The position numbers and the translations under genes were made by a program. This document shows, one piece after another, positions 56,701-64,000 of a DNA stretch of 64,000 nucleotides. How positions within the stretch are numbered: position 1 is the first letter of the stretch; each line of letters opens with the position of its first letter. Origin of the DNA: an uncultured Clostridia bacterium (lineage in GTDB: Bacteria > Bacillota > Clostridia > TANB77 > CAG-508); assembly GCA_934157205.1 (NCBI GenBank), contig CAKPHJ010000004.1:1-64000 (forward strand), in the 5' to 3' direction. The notes under the pieces are model-generated. The model was not told where the DNA came from and ran no database searches. It saw only the letters and a program-made list of their open reading frames with translations.

Positions 56701-57323
56701 TAATGTGCATCATTTGTTGCAACTAGTGGAATATCTAGTTTTCTTGCTAATTGTACTAATTTTTGATTTGCCAATACTTGTTCTTTCAAACCATTATTTT
56801 GAATTTCTATATAATAATCTTCTCCAAATACTCTTTTATGCCATAATGCTATTTCTTCTGCTTTTTCGTTTTCACCATTTAGTAATGCTTCATTTACAGC
56901 TCCAGCTAAACATGCACTTAAACATATTAAACCTTCATGATACTTTTCCAATACTTCTAAATCTATACGTGGTTTATAGTAATATCCATCTAAAAAACCA
57001 ATTGAAACTAATTTACTTAAGTTTTTGTATCCAATATTATTTTTGGCAAGTAGTATTAAATGATTATAATGATTGTCTATTCCCGGTTGTTTATCAAATC
57101 TACTACGTTTAGCTACATAAACTTCACAACCTATTATAGGTTTTATGCCTTCTTTTTTACATGCTTTATAAAAATCTATTGCTCCATACATTACTCCATG
57201 ATCTGTTAAAGCAATTGAATCCATTCCAAGTTCTTTTGCTCTTACAGGTAAATCCTTTATTCTGTTTGCGCCATCTAATAAACTAAATTCACTATGTATA
57301 TGTAAATGTACAAAATTTGACAT
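53737..57323 (-). CDS. dnaE: DNA polymerase III alpha subunit DnaE (contains two CGG +1 shifts)
   Basis: DnaE is the replicative polymerase subunit. The reconstruction is about 1,194 residues. It has the PHP domain (FVHLHIHSEFSLLDGANRIKD, LTDHGVMYG), the catalytic aspartates in PDFDVDFCYEHR, QASTHACG, GCMVYQEQVMQI, a helix-hairpin-helix region and the OB fold (VKYAGIITSIKKK). The start at 57323 follows AAAGGAG. Shift 1 (55791-55793) turns TGT CGG AAT into CGIVIT. Shift 2 (55265-55267) turns CTT CGG AAG into LGRADLVRRAMGKKK. Both shifts are needed for one full protein. Three other CGG triplets are out of frame. Confidence 0.94.
55265..55267 (-). other. CGG +1 shift site 2 in dnaE
   Basis: Context CTT CGG AAG. 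Skipping C gives GGA in the conserved GYSLGRADLVRRAMGKK. Confidence 0.93.
55791..55793 (-). other. CGG +1 shift site 1 in dnaE
   Basis: Context TGT CGG AAT. Skipping C gives GGA in STHACGIVI (family STHAAGVVI). Confidence 0.93.
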
Positions 57324-57340
57324 TCTTTCTCCTTTCACAT

Positions 57341-58783
57341 TTAGCTTTCAACCCATATTGAAGCCGATTTTCCTTTTACCTTAAATATTCCAAATCCATC
57401 TTGATCTATTGTAACTTCATCATCACAATTTTCTAAACTATCTATGAATTTTTCTCCTGCAAATTCTTTTCCTATGTACATTCTTTTTTCTCCATCATAT
57501 GAATTAGAAATAACAACAGCTAAACCAGATTTTATATGTTCATCATCACCTTCTCTTGTCCAACCTATATAATTTGGGTGGTCAAAATAGTCATACTGTG
57601 CTCCATATGCCTTTTCTTTTCTTAATTTTATTATTGTTTTTAGGCTTTCAACTTTTTCTATATTGTCATGTGGTATTCCATAAAAATCACCGTAAAATAC
57701 ACATGGATATCCTTCATTTCTAAGCAAAATTATACTATATGCTGCTGGTTTAAACCAACTTTCTACAAAACTTTGTAATGCTTGGCCTGGCTGTGTATCA
57801 TGATTGTCTACAAATGTTACTGCTCTTGGTGAATTTTCTTTTACTAATGTACCATCTAATATTTTGGATAAATCATAGTTCATATCTTTAGAAGCTTGCT
57901 CAAAATGATAGTGAAGTGGCACATCAAATAATGATATTTCTCCTTGTGTTTCAGTTATATATCTATGTAATTTTGAAATATCTACACTCCAATATTCACC
58001 AACAGCAAATAATTCTTTTTTTGTTTGTGCTCTTAATGTTTTTACCCATTCTCTATAAAAGTTACTATCTATATGTTTTACAGCATCTAATCTGAAACCA
58101 TCAACTTTTGTTATATCTAAATACCATTTTCCCCATTTTGTACATTCTTCTATAACTTCTTTATTTTTAAAGTCAATATCTGCACCCATTAAATAATCAA
58201 AATTCCCAAATTCTTCGTCTACAGCTCCACTCCAACTTTTGTCTTTAAATTTAAAAATAGCATGTTCTTTTGTTTTTTCATCATAATCTATTCCATCAAA
58301 ATGAGTCCAATTCCACTCGAAATCTGAATATTTATGTTTTCTACCTGGAAATGTAAATTTAGTTGCAACTCTAACATTTTCTTGATTTGCTATTTCTAAG
58401 TTATGATTTCCCCAATCTACTTTAGTAGCTGGTATTGTTTGCAACATATCAGCTCCCATTTTATGGTTTAAAACAATGTCAGCATAACTTTCTATGCCAT
58501 TTTGTTTTAATACCATTATACAATTTTGATATTCTTCTTTTGAACCATATTTTGTTTTTATTGTTCCTTTTTGATCAAATTCTCCTAAATCGTATACATC
58601 ATAAACTCCATATCCAACTTCATCTTTGCCTCCTACACCTTTGTATGCTGGTGGTAACCATAAAGCTGTAATTCCTAAATTTGATAGTGCTTCTGCTTTA
58701 TTTGCAATTGTATTCCATAAATCTTGATTGCATTGCATATACCATTCAAAATATTGCATTATTATTCCATTTATTTTCTTCAT
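57341..58783 (-). CDS. Alpha-amylase, GH13, cytoplasmic type
   Basis: The 480-residue enzyme hydrolyses alpha-1,4 glucans. It starts IMQYFEWYMQCNQ without a signal peptide, typical of the AmyA-type intracellular amylases. GH13 motifs: ADIVLNH, the nucleophile aspartate in VDGFRLDAVKHI, the acid/base glutamate in FAVGEYW and the third aspartate in FVDNHDTQPGQ. The intracellular location suggests glycogen or maltodextrin turnover, fitting the GT4 enzyme in the window. It ends just before dnaE. Confidence 0.92.
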   Translation of the reverse strand: MKKINGIIMQYFEWYMQCNQDLWNTIANKAEALSNLGITALWLPPAYKGVGGKDEVGYGVYDVYDLGEFDQKGTIKTKYGSKEEYQNCIMVLKQNGIESYADIVLNHKMGADMLQTIPATKVDWGNHNLEIANQENVRVATKFTFPGRKHKYSDFEWNWTHFDGIDYDEKTKEHAIFKFKDKSWSGAVDEEFGNFDYLMGADIDFKNKEVIEECTKWGKWYLDITKVDGFRLDAVKHIDSNFYREWVKTLRAQTKKELFAVGEYWSVDISKLHRYITETQGEISLFDVPLHYHFEQASKDMNYDLSKILDGTLVKENSPRAVTFVDNHDTQPGQALQSFVESWFKPAAYSIILLRNEGYPCVFYGDFYGIPHDNIEKVESLKTIIKLRKEKAYGAQYDYFDHPNYIGWTREGDDEHIKSGLAVVISNSYDGEKRMYIGKEFAGEKFIDSLENCDDEVTIDQDGFGIFKVKGKSASIWVES

Positions 58784-58891
58784 TTTATACCCTTCTTTTA
58801 GTTTTCTTTTATTTTTACAGTAATTATTATATCACTTATTTGCAACTTTGTAACTATCTTGAGTTTTATTAATTTATAATTTAAATACTAA

Positions 58892-58929
58892 AAATAGATT
58901 TAAGCTTGAATTCAAACTCAAATCTATTT
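58892..58929. terminator. Palindromic terminator downstream of tyrS
   Basis: AAATAGATTT-AAGCTTGAA pairs with TTCAAACTC-AAATCTATTT and is followed by a T run on the plus strand; convenient for either strand. Confidence 0.65.
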
Positions 58930-58939
58930 TTTTTTGATT

Positions 58940-60164
58940 TTATTTATTTTTTATTATTAATTTATGATAAACTTTTTTTCCTTTTTTTAAGATTGCATAT
59001 CCTTTTTCAAAATCTTTTTCTGATAATATGTAATTTGCATCTGTAATTTTTTCATCATTTAAAGATATTCCACCTTGGTTTATTAATGTTCTTGCTTGAC
59101 CTTTTGATGGTGCTATTTGTGATGATACTATAGCTTCTAATATTGATGTTTCAATTTTTTCTAATGCTGTAGTAGGCATATTGCTTATATTGCCTTGCCC
59201 TCCAAATAAAGCATTTGATGAAGATTCTGCTTTTTTTGCTTCTTCTTCGCCATGAACTAATTTTGTAATTTCAAATGCAGCCATTTTTTTTGCTTTGTTT
59301 ATTTCTTCATCTTTTAGAGCTACTAATTCTTTTATTTTTTCCATTGGTAAAAATGTAAGCATTTTTAAAACTGTTTCTACTGAACCATCTTCTATGTTTC
59401 TCCAATATTGATAAAATTCATATGGAGATGTTTTTGTAGGGTCTAACCATAAAGCTCCTTTTTCTGTTTTACCCATTTTTTTACCTTCTTTTGTTGTTAG
59501 TAGTTTAAATGTTAAACCAAATGAATCATCTTTTCCTATTTTTCTTATTAGTTCTACACCACCTATAATGTTAGACCATTGGTCATTTCCACCCATTTGA
59601 AGTTTACAACCATAATGATTGTATAAATATAAGAAATCATATGATTGCATTAACATATAACTCATTTCAAAAAATGTTAAACCGTGTTTCCATTCTTTGT
59701 TTGTAACATTCTGCTGATAACATTCTATTTACAGAAAATAGACTTCCTATTTCACGAACAAAATCTACAAATTTTAAGTTAAGTAGCCATTCTGCATTGT
59801 TTACTATAATAGCTGAATTCTCTCCTTCAAAACTTACAAATTTTTCTACTTGTTTTTTTATACATTCTACATTATGATTTATTTCTTCTCTAGAAAGCAT
59901 TTTTCTCATATCTGTTTTACCAGAAGGATCACCTATTGTTGCTGTACCACCACCAACTAATATTATTGGCTTATGCCCACATTTTTGCATGTGACTTGCT
60001 ACCATTAAAGAAACGAAATGTCCAACATGTAAACTATCTGCTGTTGGGTCAATTCCTATATAAAAAGGTACAGATTCTTTTCCAAATAATTCTTTTATTT
60101 CTTTAGGGTGTGTTAGTTGTTCTATATAACCTCTTTCTTCTAATACATCAAAAACATTTTCCAT
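58940..60164 (-). CDS. tyrS: Tyrosyl-tRNA synthetase (contains one CGG +1 shift)
   Basis: TyrS charges tRNA-Tyr. The reconstruction is about 407 residues: HIGH-like HVGH in DPTADSLHVGHFVSL, KMSKS-like KMGKT (KKMGKTEKGALWL), YNHYGCKLQMGGNDQW, and a C-terminal S4 domain (SLNDEKITDANYI). In the zero frame ACA CGG TTT AAC ATT TTT stops almost at once. Skipping C (59682-59684) gives TGLTFFEMSYMLMQ. No T-box leader is seen in the short gap upstream. One short hairpin repeat lies in that gap. Confidence 0.93.
59682..59684 (-). other. CGG +1 shift site in tyrS
   Basis: Context ACA CGG TTT. Skipping C gives GGT in the G-x-(S/T)-F-x-E-x-SY motif of TyrS. Confidence 0.92.
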
Positions 60165-60190
60165 GTTTATTTTTCATTCCTTTTTATTTT

Positions 60191-60220
60191 ATTTAGGTTT
60201 TTTTGGTTCCTATAAACCTT
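60191..60220. repeat. Short hairpin repeat, copy 3
   Basis: ATTTAGGTTTTTTTGGTTCC followed by TATAAACCTT, upstream of tyrS. See 38535 and 45995. Confidence 0.5.
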
Positions 60221-60525
60221 TATAGAAAATAAATTCCATTATTTTGAGCATTTGCATTTACTCCACCAAAACCTTTTAAATGCTCAGATTTTTTTAATTC
60301 TGTTTCAAAATTTTTAAATTCTTTATATCCCAAAAAACGATTTAGATTTTTTGTAGATATACCTGTTTTACCTGATATTGATTCTAATGAATTTTGTAAT
60401 CCGTTTTCTTTTATATATGTTTTAAATGTTGAAAATTCTGCTCCATCTTTTACTGAACATTTAGGGCATACATTTCCATTTGCTACATAAAAACTTCCAC
60501 ATCTTCCACATCTATTTAAATCCAT
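60220..60525 (-). CDS. Zinc-ribbon plus HTH protein, YvyF-like
   Basis: The 101-residue protein has two CXXC pairs (CGRCGSFYVANGNVCPKC) forming an N-terminal zinc ribbon and a helical region (SISGKTGISTKNLNRFLGY) resembling TIGR03826 (YvyF-type) proteins linked to flagellar operons in Bacillus. The C-terminal FGGVNANAQNNGIYFL is not part of that family pattern. ATG at 60525 follows GGAGGAAT. Function unproven; it may regulate transcription or translation. Confidence 0.65.
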   Translation of the reverse strand: MDLNRCGRCGSFYVANGNVCPKCSVKDGAEFSTFKTYIKENGLQNSLESISGKTGISTKNLNRFLGYKEFKNFETELKKSEHLKGFGGVNANAQNNGIYFL

Positions 60526-60607
60526 TTTTATTCCTCCATTCATCTTTTGACAATTTTCTTAATTCTTTTTGTATTTTATCATAGTTTTTTTTTATTATCA
60601 AGATTAA

Positions 60608-60895
60608 TTATTTTTTTTCTACAATTTCGACTATATCTGATATATATTCTCCTATAATAGGTATATTTAATGAAACTATTCTTTGTAAAAACATTAATAA
60701 AATTGCTGTTATTACACTAACACCTATTCCTATTCCTACACCTCTAAAAATACCTGCCATAAGATTTCTAATAATTAAATCTTTTTTATTTCCAATTAAA
60801 TATGACATTTCTACAAAATTCCCCTCTTGTAATATCTTATTTAATTGATTTATTGCTTTTTCTAATTTTTTATATTTTTTATTTTTTAACCACAT
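60608..60895 (-). CDS. Small membrane protein, DUF5665-like
   Basis: The 95-residue protein has one predicted membrane helix (about 50-72, FRGVGIGIGVSVITAILLMFL) preceded by a lysine-rich amphipathic N-terminus (KYKKLEKAINQLNKIL) and followed by a short IPIIGEYISDIVEIV tail. The pattern, with DLIIRNLMAGIFRGVG, matches small clostridial DUF5665 proteins. It lies after the UPF0182 gene with a hairpin in between. Confidence 0.65.
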   Translation of the reverse strand: MWLKNKKYKKLEKAINQLNKILQEGNFVEMSYLIGNKKDLIIRNLMAGIFRGVGIGIGVSVITAILLMFLQRIVSLNIPIIGEYISDIVEIVEKK

Positions 60896-60896
60896 A

Positions 60897-60930
60897 AAAA
60901 TCCACCTTAATTATATGGTGGATTTTTTTG
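60897..60930 (-). terminator. Terminator of the UPF0182 gene
   Basis: AAAATCCACC pairs with GGTGGATTTT and is followed by T residues; the downstream gene's start is at the base of the stem. Confidence 0.8.
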
Positions 60931-60936
60931 TTTTTT

Positions 60937-63858
60937 TTATTCATTTTCAGTTGATATATCTGTAGTATTTGTGCTATTTGTTTCTTCTATTTCATTGCTT
61001 GATTCACTTTTTGATTTATCTTTTTCTATTTGACTCTTTTTCTTTTCTTCATCTTCTTTAACATTTTCTAATGATGCTATTAAATCTTGTAATTTTTTTA
61101 TGTCTTTCCCCATCATTTCCCAATCTTTATTATTACTTGATTCATTTAGGTTTTTATTCGCTTTTATTATTGCTTCAATTAGACCATTTACATCGTCTGT
61201 ATTTTCTACTTCAATATCTACAGCATATTTTGATAGTAAATTTTCTAATGCTTTTGTCATATTATCTCCCATTGCAACTTTATTTCCAGAAGCCACTACA
61301 ACCTTTTTAAGAATAGGTATTTCTGATTCATTAAGCATCGTTTGATAAATTGGTTCTACATATAGTAATGTGTTTTCTATTGGAACAATTATCATTTGTT
61401 TTGTTAATTTTGTGCCAGTAGTATTTAGTGAATCTAATTCTTTTGAAATTGCTTCGTCTTCTTCTATTTGCTTATCTAATTGCATTGGTCCTACTATATT
61501 GCTATCTGCCGAGAATTTATATAGTTTCAAATTATTTGATGTTCCAGATGTAGATCCAACTAAATATGATATTATATTTTGTTTTTCGTCTGGAGTATAT
61601 AATTGTACAAGTCCTAATGTTTCACCATCTGGTGCTTTTAACATTGTGTAATATGGACTCATATATGTTCCAGTAGATTTTGTAGATTTTACACTATTAT
61701 ATTTAGATATATCCCATAAATCATCTGCTCTATATAGTACTTCTGGTTTTACATTATGATATGTTTTTAAAACTTCTGCTTGAACTCCATATAAGAATTC
61801 TGGATATACAAAATGTTTTGAAATATCTTCTGGAATTTGTTCATCTATATCCATAAATAAGTCTTTATAAATATTTCTATATGCCATTGCTATTGGATCT
61901 GTTCTGTCTGTAATATAATAAGAGATTGTACCATCATAACTATCTATTAAAACTTTTACTGAATTTCTAATGTAATTGATATTTTCTCTTATTCCGTCAT
62001 GTTCAATTGTTGTATATTGTGCATATGGATATTTTGAAGATACAGTATATGCATCTATTACCCATATTATTTTTCCTTCATCATTTATAACTGTATAAGG
62101 ATTTTCATCATAAATTAAGTAAGGCATTGCTTTTTTTGCTCTGCTTATTATTTCTCTATTTATTAATATTTTGCTTTCACTTGTAATTTCTTTTGAAAAT
62201 GCTAAATTTAAATCACCTTTTTTAATTCCTAAAATTAGTCGATCTAAGAATCCTAGTTGTAAACCAGCTTCTCCATTGTATGTAGAAGTATAGTCTGTTC
62301 CATTTTCATCTGTATAATCATATTCTTGTTTGTTTATAGCATTTGTTGCTATTATTTCTTTTGTGTCTCTTCCAAAATAAATTCTAGGTTGTGATATTTT
62401 AATTTGTTCATCACTTCCTGAAATATCTTTTTGTATGTATTTAATATTGCCTGTTTCATTACTTTCAGATGCTACTGTTATTATTTCACCCATACCATGT
62501 GTATATTCATATGTTTTGTTTGTATAAGTTCTTCCTGAACTTAAAATTTCTCTTGGTGCCAAATATACTAGTGTATTTTCACCATTTATTTCGTATTGTG
62601 CTAAATTAGCATTTCTATATGAAAAATATCCAGTTTCTGTTTGATTATCTTTTAAAGTTTTTACAACCGCTTCTTTGCTTATAACAGGAATATTATTTAT
62701 AACATTAGCATTTTTGCTTATTTCTTCACTTGTTATTGTTCCTGAATTTGTTATGTTTTCTTCTTCAATGTTTATGTTGTATGCACTTTTAGTATTTTTT
62801 ATATTTTCAGATATATATTCTTTTTCTTTGTCTAATTCGTTTGTTCTAACATAACCTGCATCAAATATTACCATAACTACAAATAATGCAACCAAGTAGC
62901 ATGGTATTACTGCCAAATTTTTTAATACTTTCCCTGTATTTCCTTGTTTAAAGAATTTTAATGCTCTATATGCAAATATAACAATTACAATTGAAAATAT
63001 AATATATCCCCATAATTTTATTGTTGTATCTGTCATTCCAGCACCTACTAAGTCTAAATCTTCATTTACGCTTAATAATTTACCAAATAGTATATTTTGT
63101 GTGTTTAATAATGTAAAAATTGCAATTCCTATAACTAAAAATAATACATTTCTAGATAATTTTTTAAAAAATAAACCATCTTTTAACATTTTTCCATCTA
63201 TTCCGTCAAAATACATGTTAAAAACAATTACATAATATAGTGCCATATATAATGAAAGTCCTACCATTAATATTATAAAATAAAGTACAAACATTTCTAT
63301 AACTGGTTTTTGAAGCATATAATATGCTATATCTAAATTAAATACAGAATCTTGTATTCCAAATGATGTGCCATTTATCATAAGCATTATTTTTTGCATA
63401 AAAACAACTGAAACTACAATACTTGCTATTACAGATATTACTAACGCTAGAGATTTGTTTAATAATTTTGGCATTTCTTTTTTTTCTTTTTCAAAAAATG
63501 GTTTTAATCCTTTTTTTATGCCTCTATTAGTAAAATATATTGCTATATATAGTAGTATAAAATTTATTCCCATAATAACATATTTATATATTATGTTTGT
63601 AAAAAACACACTTGTGTATTTTTCCCCCAACTCTATGTATTCTAAGTAACTTCCTCTAAGTCCTACATAACTTACTATTGCAAATATTAAAATAAACAAC
63701 ATTACTAATAGCATTCTTGTTTTTTTGCTGTCTTTTTTTATTCTTTTTCTTGTTTCTTTTGTATTAGCTGTGTCCATTATTGTTTCTTGTTTTGGCTTAC
63801 TTTTTTGCTCTTCAACTTTTTTTGTTGCTTCATTATTTTTTTCCACTAATAACCACAT
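60937..63858 (-). CDS. UPF0182 family large membrane protein
   Basis: The 973-residue protein has an N-terminal cytoplasmic part, about six to eight membrane helices (about 50-350) and a large extracytoplasmic domain (about 360-900) with the conserved region LDRLILGIKKGDLNLAFS, VIDAYTVSSKYPYAQ, FVYPEFLYGVQAEVL and GPMQLDKQIEEDEAIS. A Ser/Glu-rich tail follows. Function unknown; the family is widespread in actinobacteria and Clostridia. The start is uncertain: ATG at 63858 abuts AAGGA, and a GTG at 63846 is an alternative. Four CGG triplets are out of frame. Confidence 0.88.
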   Translation of the reverse strand: MWLLVEKNNEATKKVEEQKSKPKQETIMDTANTKETRKRIKKDSKKTRMLLVMLFILIFAIVSYVGLRGSYLEYIELGEKYTSVFFTNIIYKYVIMGINFILLYIAIYFTNRGIKKGLKPFFEKEKKEMPKLLNKSLALVISVIASIVVSVVFMQKIMLMINGTSFGIQDSVFNLDIAYYMLQKPVIEMFVLYFIILMVGLSLYMALYYVIVFNMYFDGIDGKMLKDGLFFKKLSRNVLFLVIGIAIFTLLNTQNILFGKLLSVNEDLDLVGAGMTDTTIKLWGYIIFSIVIVIFAYRALKFFKQGNTGKVLKNLAVIPCYLVALFVVMVIFDAGYVRTNELDKEKEYISENIKNTKSAYNINIEEENITNSGTITSEEISKNANVINNIPVISKEAVVKTLKDNQTETGYFSYRNANLAQYEINGENTLVYLAPREILSSGRTYTNKTYEYTHGMGEIITVASESNETGNIKYIQKDISGSDEQIKISQPRIYFGRDTKEIIATNAINKQEYDYTDENGTDYTSTYNGEAGLQLGFLDRLILGIKKGDLNLAFSKEITSESKILINREIISRAKKAMPYLIYDENPYTVINDEGKIIWVIDAYTVSSKYPYAQYTTIEHDGIRENINYIRNSVKVLIDSYDGTISYYITDRTDPIAMAYRNIYKDLFMDIDEQIPEDISKHFVYPEFLYGVQAEVLKTYHNVKPEVLYRADDLWDISKYNSVKSTKSTGTYMSPYYTMLKAPDGETLGLVQLYTPDEKQNIISYLVGSTSGTSNNLKLYKFSADSNIVGPMQLDKQIEEDEAISKELDSLNTTGTKLTKQMIIVPIENTLLYVEPIYQTMLNESEIPILKKVVVASGNKVAMGDNMTKALENLLSKYAVDIEVENTDDVNGLIEAIIKANKNLNESSNNKDWEMMGKDIKKLQDLIASLENVKEDEEKKKSQIEKDKSKSESSNEIEETNSTNTTDISTENE

Positions 63859-63894
63859 TCCTTTCTAATTTGATATTAAATTATTTTGTACTTT

Positions 63895-64000
63895 TTAAAT
63901 TATTGCTTTTACAAAATCTTCAGAATTAAACACTTCCATGTCATCTATTTGTTCTCCAACACCTATAAATTTAACTGGAATTTTATTTTCTTCTACAATT
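63895..64000 (-). CDS. ftsY: Signal recognition particle receptor FtsY, 3' end
   Basis: The last 34 residues read IVEENKIPVKFIGVGEQIDD then MEVFNSEDFVKAII before a stop, the typical C-terminus of the SRP receptor GTPase (IPVKFIGVGE-x-DDL-x-F-x-x-x-x-F). The rest is beyond the window edge. Confidence 0.9.
   Translation of the reverse strand, partial: IVEENKIPVKFIGVGEQIDDMEVFNSEDFVKAII

Noticed and set aside
60165..60219. T-box leader before tyrS
   Set aside because: The gap is only about 55 bp and holds a short hairpin repeat, with no T-box sequence.

Overview
The window is low-GC (roughly a quarter G+C, dominated by A/T-ending codons) and looks like the chromosome of a Gram-positive, spore-forming Clostridia-type bacterium. 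It carries a SpoVM-like 24-residue ORF beside rpmB, a ctsR-mcsA-mcsB-clpC operon with CtsR operators, clpP-clpX, a PASTA-domain kinase with its PP2C phosphatase, rsgA, rpe, whiA, CarD and a FASII operon. Nearly all genes lie on the minus strand and are housekeeping genes.

The most unusual signal is genetic decoding. Ten housekeeping genes (fabZ, fabD, nth, rsgA, prpC, dxs, whiA, feoB, dnaE, tyrS) are each broken by one or two +1 frameshifts, 14 sites in all. At every site the zero-frame codon is CGG. Skipping its C and reading the next three bases as GGA or GGT (glycine) restores the conserved protein, and the restored residue is nearly always a family-conserved glycine (for example the RsgA P-loop and DTPG, and the FabD GPG-TLTGF tail). 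I found no in-frame CGG used as arginine in any intact gene, whereas about 45 CGG triplets (hand count) occur out of frame inside genes without disrupting them. CGA, CGT, CGC, AGA and AGG are used normally. The simplest reading is that CGG is unassigned for arginine and that CGGN works as a four-base glycine codon or a hungry-codon +1 shift. Genes that look truly decayed (an HD-domain pseudogene, a recombinase remnant) lack this signature.

Layout. 1-2272: tail of an Rpn-family nuclease, a GT4 glycosyltransferase, and a 66-residue unknown with a structured leader. 2271-8606: fabH-fabD-fabG-fabF-accB-fabZ-accC. 8700-13830: radical SAM protein, then tig-clpP-clpX-membrane protein. 14000-16870: rpmB, spoVM-like, small membrane protein, nth, polymer-forming-type membrane protein. 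16986-26523: prpC-prkC-rsgA-rpe, mutS2, ylmH, dxs. 26600-31900: two XRE regulators and the ctsR operon. 32067-45383: eno, VWA surface protein, recN, hemW, whiA, prmC, ftsH, DUF1189-type protein, alr, femX-like. 45500-48700: an accessory patch with an HD pseudogene, a DUF1016/YhcG-type nuclease and a serine-recombinase remnant, ending at a tRNA-Gly. 48702-49035: tRNA-Met, tRNA-Tyr, tRNA-Gly. 49270-64000: carD, dut, feoA-feoB, dnaE, alpha-amylase, tyrS, a zinc-ribbon protein, small and large (UPF0182) membrane proteins, and the 3' end of ftsY.

Dispersed intergenic palindromic repeats (about 184 bp, two full copies plus fragments) and several short hairpin repeats are also present. Coordinates of the shifted genes span the whole reconstructed gene; the 14 shift sites are listed separately.
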